Under the pieces are notes generated by a model. The model saw nothing but the letters and a program-made list of their open reading frames with translations, was not told the origin of the DNA and made no database searches. A stretch of 19,809 bases of DNA from Saprospiraceae bacterium. Lineage in GTDB: Bacteria; Bacteroidota; Bacteroidia; Bacteroidales; JAIPBB01. The stretch is taken from NCBI GenBank assembly GCA_021739805.1, contig JAIPBB010000055.1, forward strand, positions 1-19,809. The letters are read 5' to 3'. Shown one piece after another: positions 14,683 to 19,809 of the stretch (the stretch's first letter is position 1; every line of letters begins with the position of its first letter). The translations under genes were made by a program, and so were the position numbers.

Positions 14683-15465
14683 CTATTCATTCAAATCAAT
14701 AATTTCAAATCCCGGTCTTTTAAATGCACGGGCATTTGGAAAGTGATTTTCTACTTTTTTTCGAAGCTGCTCTAGCATAACCAGCATACTTAAAATATTA
14801 TTTTCATCTTCTTCGAAAGCATTAAGCAAAGTTGACCATGCAGCCAATGACCTGTCAATTCCAACTAAAGCAACTTTTGCACTTCCGTTGCTATCATCAA
14901 CAGAAAAATCATACTCATTTTTCAGGCTAAGTGCACGGTTAATTTTAACATTGATGAAAAACTGATACCACCTGATAACTTCGATTGAATCTTTGAGTTT
15001 TACTAGCTCATTTTCAATATTTACATTTGGAATTTCCATTCGGGAATATGACTCTAACTCAATTCCTTTTTTGCTAAATAGTTCCTTTGACTTATCAAAC
15101 CATTCATCAATTTTTTTCGCATAAGCATTTGAAAATTTTGATAAAGGATGATTTCGTTTCCATTTACGTTCCTTTTCACGAAACTTGTCATAATCAGGGT
15201 CAGGTTCTAAATTATTCAGGTCGATACCCAATTTTTCTGCATCTCTTAAAATTAGTTCTTTGGTAAATGCAAATATTTCACTTAGCTTTTGCCAGAATTT
15301 TTCATTATTTATATCATTGTTTTCATCATGAATGTCTAATTCAGGGTCGTAGTTTGCACATCTTTGAGTAAATGAACATCTTTCACACCAACGATCGCAA
15401 TAGTTGTGAATGCCTGATATTAAGTTTGGATTATCAAATTTTTTAAGATATTCGTCAATGTCCAT
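14683..15465 (-). CDS. Conserved-looking protein with an N-terminal four-cysteine cluster
   Basis: The 260-residue product is soluble and has no signal peptide. Near the N-terminus is Cys23-x3-Cys27-x2-Cys30-x5-Cys36 in HNYCDRWCERCSFTQRC, a spacing suited to a zinc or iron-sulfur site. The remainder is mostly helical, with an acidic stretch (YDPELDIHDENND), a Lys/Arg-rich segment (FREKERKWKRNHP) and a long helical C-terminal half (IEVIRWYQFFINVKINRA, AAWSTLLNAFEEDENN, MLVMLEQLRKKVENHFP). I cannot name the family. It starts 6 bp after the toxin stop codon and so probably belongs to the TA operon. Its stop codon is 11 bp from that of the opposing membrane-protein gene. Confidence 0.78.
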   Translation of the reverse strand: MDIDEYLKKFDNPNLISGIHNYCDRWCERCSFTQRCANYDPELDIHDENNDINNEKFWQKLSEIFAFTKELILRDAEKLGIDLNNLEPDPDYDKFREKERKWKRNHPLSKFSNAYAKKIDEWFDKSKELFSKKGIELESYSRMEIPNVNIENELVKLKDSIEVIRWYQFFINVKINRALSLKNEYDFSVDDSNGSAKVALVGIDRSLAAWSTLLNAFEEDENNILSMLVMLEQLRKKVENHFPNARAFKRPGFEIIDLNE

Positions 15466-15471
15466 AAAATT

Positions 15472-15771
15472 TTATTTTATTATTAAATCGTCTGGATTTT
15501 GCCTGCAATCCCAAACGGTATGGATAATAATATTGTTGTTTTCAATCTCATAAAAGAAAATATAATCATCTATTATTAATCCCCTAATAGATTCTATATG
15601 TGTTTTCATCCCAATTTCAGGATGCTTAATAAGTAATTTTAGTTCTTTGTTAAATTTATTATATAGCTTAATGGAATAGGATTTATTTCCATTCCTATCA
15701 ATATAGAATTCCAGAATTTTATAAAGCTTAATTTCAGCTAGATGTGACCAAATTATTTTGCTTTTAACCAT
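15472..15771 (-). CDS. RelE/ParE-family toxin (minus strand)
   Basis: The 99-residue product has the RelE/ParE pattern IIWSHLAEIKLYKILEFYID, HPEIGMKT, ESIRGLIIDDYIFFYEIENN and the C-terminal HTVWDCRQNPDDL motif, which is very typical of Bacteroidota RelE/ParE toxins. It shares the PEIG turn, the IRG strand and the DxRQ end with the toxin at 13789-14091, so the two are paralogues of moderate divergence. It overlaps its antitoxin by 19 bp and is followed after 6 bp by the four-cysteine gene. Confidence 0.87.
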   Translation of the reverse strand: MVKSKIIWSHLAEIKLYKILEFYIDRNGNKSYSIKLYNKFNKELKLLIKHPEIGMKTHIESIRGLIIDDYIFFYEIENNNIIIHTVWDCRQNPDDLIIK

Positions 15772-15989
15772 GATGAAACATCTTTATTAAGTTGTTCATG
15801 ATTAATGTACAAACCTTGTTCAATTTCTTTTTTTGAAGCTATAATTTCATCCATTTGCTCAGGAGTTAAAGCAAGAATTTTTCCTTCAGTCTTTGAATCA
15901 AGAATTGTTTTAATTGCTTTTAAAAACGAAACATCATTTATTTCTGCAATCCGATGTACTAATAGATTTTTTAATTCAATTGCTGTCAT
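15753..15989 (-). CDS. Antitoxin of a ParE/RelE-type TA pair (minus strand)
   Basis: The 78-residue product is MTAIELKNLLVHRIAEINDV at the start, a middle LTPEQMDEI segment, and a tail IEQGLYINHEQLNKDVSSWL. The N-terminus parallels MTTIEIRNNFHKLIDKI of the other antitoxin. The tail with its x-GLYINHEQL core and final W is a familiar pattern for antitoxins next to RelE/ParE toxins in Bacteroidota and should contact the toxin. The toxin start codon lies within its last codons (19-bp overlap). Confidence 0.82.
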   Translation of the reverse strand: MTAIELKNLLVHRIAEINDVSFLKAIKTILDSKTEGKILALTPEQMDEIIASKKEIEQGLYINHEQLNKDVSSWLKAK

Positions 15990-16005
15990 GCTAATTCATT
16001 TTACA

Positions 16006-16033
16006 CAAAGATACAAAATAATTGTTGTTTCAA
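16006..16033 (-). promoter_or_regulatory. Promoter of the minus-strand TA pair
   Basis: On the minus strand TTG (16033-16031), 17 bp, then TATCTTTG (16013-16006) fits the Bacteroidota promoter pattern. The antitoxin ATG at 15989 lies 16 bases beyond the -7 box, a leader length much like that of the plus-strand TA pair. Confidence 0.55.
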
Positions 16034-16070
16034 TTTTAAAAATTATCATTAAGATTGTCAGACTACCGAA

Positions 16071-16136
16071 ATGAATACAATTGAGATAAGAAATATCTTT
16101 TATTTAAGTTGTAGAATTAAACATTTATATAGCTGA
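16071..16136 (+). pseudogene. 5' remnant of a third antitoxin gene
   Basis: The frame ATG...TGA of 22 codons begins MNTIEIRNIF, against MTTIEIRNNF at the start of the antitoxin at 13556. The 17 bases ACAATTGAGATAAGAAA are identical in the two. After about 12 codons similarity stops and a TGA follows soon. It lies upstream of and divergent from the minus-strand antitoxin. It could be the leftover of a deleted TA pair of the first type or of a recombination event; it is short, so chance cannot be ruled out. Confidence 0.5.
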
Positions 16137-16172
16137 ATTATAAGGGGAATTTAATAAGTAATTCTATTAGAA

Positions 16173-16652
16173 ATGAAAAAAGCATTTATTATCAAATTAG
16201 TTTTTGTTCTTTTTCTTATAAGCTGTGGAAATAATCCTCCAAAAGAAAATAGTGATTATCTTACTATAGACAGTATTAATTACCAAAAGAAAGATATACA
16301 AAAGAATGATAATTCAGTTACATCATTCAGAAAGTCGGAGAAAAGAACGAATAAATCATTTAAGTATAAAGGAGGAGAACCAAAAATCACATTTTTAAAT
16401 GAGAAAATGTATAATGATACTTTAATTTTCAAACCAGAGTATATCATTAGAGTGAAAATCCCTGATGTGCCTGATTCATTAATGACAGTTGCTTTGACAA
16501 ATGTGAAATCTATTTCAAGTATAAATAATCAAAATGAATTTCGTATTGTACCAGAAAAAAAAGGAGATATGTCGATATCAATTGGATTCAAAGATTCTAT
16601 AAATGCAAATCATAGTAATTTTATATACGAGAACAAATTTATTTTGAAATAA
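16173..16652 (+). CDS. Small lipoprotein of unknown function
   Basis: The 159-residue product has a lipoprotein signal (MKKAFIIKLVFVLFLISCGN, Cys18). A Lys/Asn/Ser-rich low-complexity segment (about 20-70) follows, then a short beta-rich domain (about 75-159; GEPKITFLNEKMYNDTLIF, EYIIRVKIPDVPDSLMTVAL, KGDMSISIGFKDSI) that may be Ig-like. No family is recognised. It is a single gene between the TA region and the convergent GH92 gene, and no clear promoter is seen. Confidence 0.65.
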   Translation: MKKAFIIKLVFVLFLISCGNNPPKENSDYLTIDSINYQKKDIQKNDNSVTSFRKSEKRTNKSFKYKGGEPKITFLNEKMYNDTLIFKPEYIIRVKIPDVPDSLMTVALTNVKSISSINNQNEFRIVPEKKGDMSISIGFKDSINANHSNFIYENKFILK

Positions 16653-16711
16653 GATATTATTATTGAGAACAAAGGCAAAAATTTCAGCTAATGGTTTTTT
16701 TTATTTATCAC

Positions 16712-19678
16712 TTACTCCACCACTATCTCATCAATAAAAATCCAGGCTCTGCCACCCGGGCTTAAATGCCATTCGGGGCAATTCATAATGCTTTTTGCAA
16801 AGACTTTCACATAGCGAGTTTCAAGATTTTCATAGTTTTCTGAAAATAGTTTTGTCATAGCACCCATTTTCTTTTGAGAAACATCGCATTCAATTGTTGT
16901 GAGTTTTTTAAAATTCTTTCCATCATCAGAAATCCAGAATTCTACATATTCAGGATACCAAATCCATGATTTTGCATCCTGATGGAAGTTAGCTCCAATT
17001 TTGTTTACCTTTTCTTTTTTGCCTAAATCAACGATTGCTTCAAAATCCTGTTCCTGGTATCCCTGCCAGCTTCCATGCCTGAAATTATTGCTACCAAAAA
17101 TATAATCCAACAAGCCATCATCTCCTCCGGCAGTGTATTGGTTGTCGTATTTTGAAAGGATTTTTATGCTTCTGCCACTTTTGATTTTTATGAATTCAGC
17201 TTCGATTTGTTTGCTTTTTACTCCATCAGAATTTATGGCAATTGCTTTAATAATTAATGTTTCGTTTATTTCAAAAGGTTTTGTATAAAGTTTTGATTTT
17301 TCACTTGCATCGCTTCCATCTAAAGTATAGTAGATTTTTGTGTCCTTGAGCGGAGTCGAAGGGTTAGTTGGAACTGCAATTTCAATCATTCTTTTTTCCT
17401 TAAATGTTATTTTTGAATTTTTGATGTAAGGTATTGGCTGTATCAAATTCTCAGTGATTTGAGATGAAGGAATATCTTCTTCTTTAACTCCCCAATCTTT
17501 GTTTGGCTCGTTCCCCATTTGGAAAACTATTTTTCCGCCTTTCATAATTGCACTATGCTTCAGAAAGGATTTTGTGTAGGTTTTCCCATTTAGTTTTGCC
17601 GACTGTATGTAAATATTTTCTTTAGAAACATCTTTGGCAATTACGCTAAATTGCTTTCCGTTTTCAAGATTGATTGTTGTAGTGTCAAAAACTGGAGTTC
17701 CTATAACATAGAAATCTTGTCCCGGGCAAACAGGATAAAATCCCATCGCACTGAAAACATACCATGCCGACATTTGTCCACAATCTTCGTTCCCACAAAG
17801 TCCATCTGCTTTTGATGTATAAAGGCTGTCGCAAATCATGCTAACGATTTTTTGAGTTTTCCATGGCTGATTTGCATAATTATAAAGATAAGCCATATGA
17901 TGACTTGGTTCATTGCCGTGAGCATATTGTCCTATCAGTCCTGAAATATCAGATTGTTCTCTTCCGGTGGTTTCAGCGACCTCATTAAAGAGTCCATCCA
18001 ATTGCTCAATAAACTTTTCTTTACCACCAAGATTAGCCATAAAACCACTAATATCATGAGGAACATAAAAACTATATTGCCATGAATTTGCTTCGGTGAA
18101 ATTAAAATTAACTTCTTTCGGGTCGAATGGTGTTTGCCATCCACCATTTTCACGGGCACGCATAAATCCTGTCTCGGGGTCTTGAGTGTTTTTGTAATAC
18201 TGTGCTCTTTGGATGAAGTTCGTATAATCATCTTTGTTTTTTAACTCCTTTGCCATTTCAGCAATACACCAATCGTCATAGGCATATTCCAAAGCTTTTG
18301 AAACCGATTCGTGCTCTTTGTGCATAGGAATATAAGCACAGCTTTGAACATAATTTAATCCAAGATTATCCTGGTTAGCACTATTTTTCATTGCTTCCAA
18401 AGCAAGCTGAACATCATATTTTTTAATGCCTTTCATAAATGCATCAGCAATAACAGGAACCGCATGATAGCCAATCATGCAGCCGGTTTCGTTTGCTCCC
18501 AGCTCCCAAACAGGAAGCTTTCCACCCTGCTCATATTGAAGTAGAAATGTATTAATAAAATCATTTGTTTTTTTCTGCTCAATAATTGTGAATAAGGGAT
18601 GTTCAGCCCTATAAGTATCCCATAGTGAAAATACTGTGTAATATTCATGTTCTTCAACATTGTGAACTTTTAAATCTCTACCGCGATAATTTCCGTCAAC
18701 ATCCTGATAAAGATTTGGAGCTAAAAGTGAATGATAAAGTGCGGTATAAAAAACCTTTTTTTGCTCATAATCTCTGCCTTTTACCTGAATCTTATTTAAC
18801 TCCTTATTCCATTCTTTGTCAGCTTCAGATTTGTACTTTTCAAAATCCCAACCGATTATCTCTGCTTCAAGATTTTTTATGGCTCCTTCAGCACTTACTG
18901 CTGAAATTCCAACTTTTACTAAAATGCTTTCACCTTCAGAAGTTTTAAAAATAAATTTTGATTTGATATTTTCGCCTTTAGCTGATTTTTCAGAGTTTTC
19001 GATAGAGTCATTTAAAACCAAAGTGTGAGAATCGAAAGCTTTTGAAAATTTTGCACAAAAATAAATATGCTGGTCTTTTGCCCATGCCTGCGAACGGCGG
19101 AAGCCTTCAATTTCCGTTTCACTAATAATTTTTATTTCTGAATCAATTACTTTGTCTCTATGCTGCAAATCAACAAAAATGCAAGCTTCGTCACTTTTTG
19201 GGAATGTATATTTATGAAAACCTGCTCGTTTTGTAACTGTTAATTCAACATCAATTTTATAATCATCAAGAGTTGTTTTATAATAGCCCGGTTTTGCAAT
19301 TTCATTTTCATGACTGAAATAGGAGCAAGGCTTATTTTTTTCTCCTAATCTTGGCTCACCAACGTAAGGCAAAAAAAGAATATCGCCATAATCGCTGCAG
19401 CCTGTTCCGCTGAGGTGAGTATGGCTGAAACCATAAACCAAAGTGTCAGAATAATGATATCCACTACAACCATCCCAGCCATCCAATCTGCTATCAGGAC
19501 TCAACTGAACCATTCCAAAGGGCATTGAAGCACCGGGATAAGTATGCCCATGTCCATCGGTTCCAATAAAAGGGTTGACGAATTGGGTTAGTGGAATCTC
19601 TTTGTATTCGGCTTTTTTAGTGCAGGAATAATTAAGAGCCAGAATTAGGACTACAATAAGGATAAAAGTTTTTTTCAT
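16712..19678 (-). CDS. Alpha-mannosidase, GH92 family lipoprotein
   Basis: The 988-residue product has a lipoprotein signal (LILALNYSC, Cys19). The GH92 N-terminal beta-sandwich (about 30-300) opens with VNPFIGTDGHGHTYPGASMP, then FGMVQLSPDSRLDGWDGCSG and FSHTHLSGTGCSDYGDILF. The (alpha/alpha)6 domain (about 300-755) contains HGNEPSHH (Glu590, expected catalytic acid) and LCGNEDCGQMSAWYVFSAMG (Asp632 in the GNxD motif, expected base). GH92 enzymes are calcium-dependent exo-mannosidases, many of them alpha-1,2-specific, that trim high-mannose N-glycans or yeast mannan; the linkage here cannot be fixed from sequence. A chitobiase/Fn3_assoc-type domain (about 765-830, YYTLDGSD) and a discoidin-like domain (about 835-988) follow, as in the GH20 enzyme. 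It lies alone and converges with the small lipoprotein gene. Confidence 0.95.
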   Translation of the reverse strand: MKKTFILIVVLILALNYSCTKKAEYKEIPLTQFVNPFIGTDGHGHTYPGASMPFGMVQLSPDSRLDGWDGCSGYHYSDTLVYGFSHTHLSGTGCSDYGDILFLPYVGEPRLGEKNKPCSYFSHENEIAKPGYYKTTLDDYKIDVELTVTKRAGFHKYTFPKSDEACIFVDLQHRDKVIDSEIKIISETEIEGFRRSQAWAKDQHIYFCAKFSKAFDSHTLVLNDSIENSEKSAKGENIKSKFIFKTSEGESILVKVGISAVSAEGAIKNLEAEIIGWDFEKYKSEADKEWNKELNKIQVKGRDYEQKKVFYTALYHSLLAPNLYQDVDGNYRGRDLKVHNVEEHEYYTVFSLWDTYRAEHPLFTIIEQKKTNDFINTFLLQYEQGGKLPVWELGANETGCMIGYHAVPVIADAFMKGIKKYDVQLALEAMKNSANQDNLGLNYVQSCAYIPMHKEHESVSKALEYAYDDWCIAEMAKELKNKDDYTNFIQRAQYYKNTQDPETGFMRARENGGWQTPFDPKEVNFNFTEANSWQYSFYVPHDISGFMANLGGKEKFIEQLDGLFNEVAETTGREQSDISGLIGQYAHGNEPSHHMAYLYNYANQPWKTQKIVSMICDSLYTSKADGLCGNEDCGQMSAWYVFSAMGFYPVCPGQDFYVIGTPVFDTTTINLENGKQFSVIAKDVSKENIYIQSAKLNGKTYTKSFLKHSAIMKGGKIVFQMGNEPNKDWGVKEEDIPSSQITENLIQPIPYIKNSKITFKEKRMIEIAVPTNPSTPLKDTKIYYTLDGSDASEKSKLYTKPFEINETLIIKAIAINSDGVKSKQIEAEFIKIKSGRSIKILSKYDNQYTAGGDDGLLDYIFGSNNFRHGSWQGYQEQDFEAIVDLGKKEKVNKIGANFHQDAKSWIWYPEYVEFWISDDGKNFKKLTTIECDVSQKKMGAMTKLFSENYENLETRYVKVFAKSIMNCPEWHLSPGGRAWIFIDEIVVE

Positions 19679-19733
19679 GTGTTTAAATTTTGTTATTTGA
19701 CTGATTGTGTTAACTATAAGTTTATTATGTACC

Positions 19734-19767
19734 CAAACTTATCTGTATCTATCATGGAATGCCCAAA
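19734..19767 (-). promoter_or_regulatory. Promoter of the GH92 gene
   Basis: On the minus strand TTTG (19767-19764), 22 bp, then TAAGTTTG (19741-19734) fits the Bacteroidota promoter pattern with a spacer at the long end. The leader to the ATG at 19678 would be about 45-50 bases. Confidence 0.5.
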
Positions 19768-19808
19768 GTTTCATCATTACATTTGGTGTACTTTTGTACA
19801 TGGGCATT
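19758..19808. promoter_or_regulatory. Two nested dyads upstream of the GH92 promoter
   Basis: TGTACTTTTGTACA at 19787-19800 has perfect 5-bp arms. AATGCCCA (19758-19765) and its reverse complement TGGGCATT (19801-19808) lie around it, and the left outer arm overlaps the -33 element. They may be binding sites for a regulator or the edge of a repeat that continues past the window. Confidence 0.3.
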
Positions 19809-19809
19809 T

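Noticed and set aside
6606..19678. A polysaccharide utilisation locus
   Set aside because: GH20, GH92, GHL10-like and CBM9-like genes are present but scattered, in separate transcription units, and there is no SusC/SusD pair. The receptor at the left edge is of another type and belongs to the ECF module.

Overview
The window looks like a chromosomal segment of a Bacteroidota bacterium, probably uncultured and Bacteroidia-like. The evidence is AT-rich DNA, promoters of the TTTG / TAnnTTTG type, a secreted protein with a type IX secretion (T9SS) C-terminal sorting domain, a CarboxypepD_reg-like TonB-dependent receptor, Bacteroidota-type glycoside hydrolase lipoproteins (GH20, GH92), and intergenic minisatellites and palindromes. 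There are no rRNA, tRNA or CRISPR loci and no intact transposase.

Region 1 (1-3293, minus strand) reads in transcription order: ECF sigma factor, a 311-bp repeat-filled spacer, a zf-HC2 anti-sigma factor, a membrane-anchored and then a secreted Spy/CpxP-like protein rich in Gly/His/Cys, a terminator-like hairpin, and the start of an outer-membrane TonB-dependent receptor that runs off the left edge. The layout resembles envelope-stress or metal-sensing ECF modules of the CnrYXH type, but the parts are Bacteroidota ones.

Region 2 (3356-9883) is bracketed by two inverted copies of a GGAGT-rich minisatellite. It holds a MORN-variant lipid-free exported protein, a PKD/T9SS secreted protein preceded by a (CTAT)6(CTTT)3 microsatellite, a GH20 beta-N-acetylhexosaminidase lipoprotein and a family 4 uracil-DNA glycosylase. 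A 63-bp near-copy of the 3' end of the GH20 gene lies at 4137-4236 as the remnant of a third gene with the same C-terminal module.

Region 3 (9888-12635, minus strand) holds a GHL10-like TIM-barrel lipoprotein and a CBM9-like exported protein. Between them is a nested palindromic island (11021-11555): a MITE-like element of about 200 bp with matching terminal repeats and a 12-bp direct repeat on each side, set inside an inverted pair of double-hairpin repeats.

Region 4 (12766-16652) holds a barrel-like secreted protein, then two ParE/RelE-type toxin-antitoxin (TA) pairs that face each other. Each TA pair is followed closely by one extra gene: a multi-pass membrane protein with a GldL-like motif on the plus strand, and a four-cysteine protein on the minus strand. 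A 5' remnant of a third antitoxin and a small lipoprotein follow.

Region 5 (16712-19678, minus strand) is a large GH92 alpha-mannosidase lipoprotein sharing its C-terminal two-domain module with the GH20 enzyme. GH20, GH92, GHL10-like and CBM9-like proteins together suggest use of glycoprotein or N-glycan-type glycans, but no SusC/SusD pair is present, so this is not a classical polysaccharide utilisation locus.
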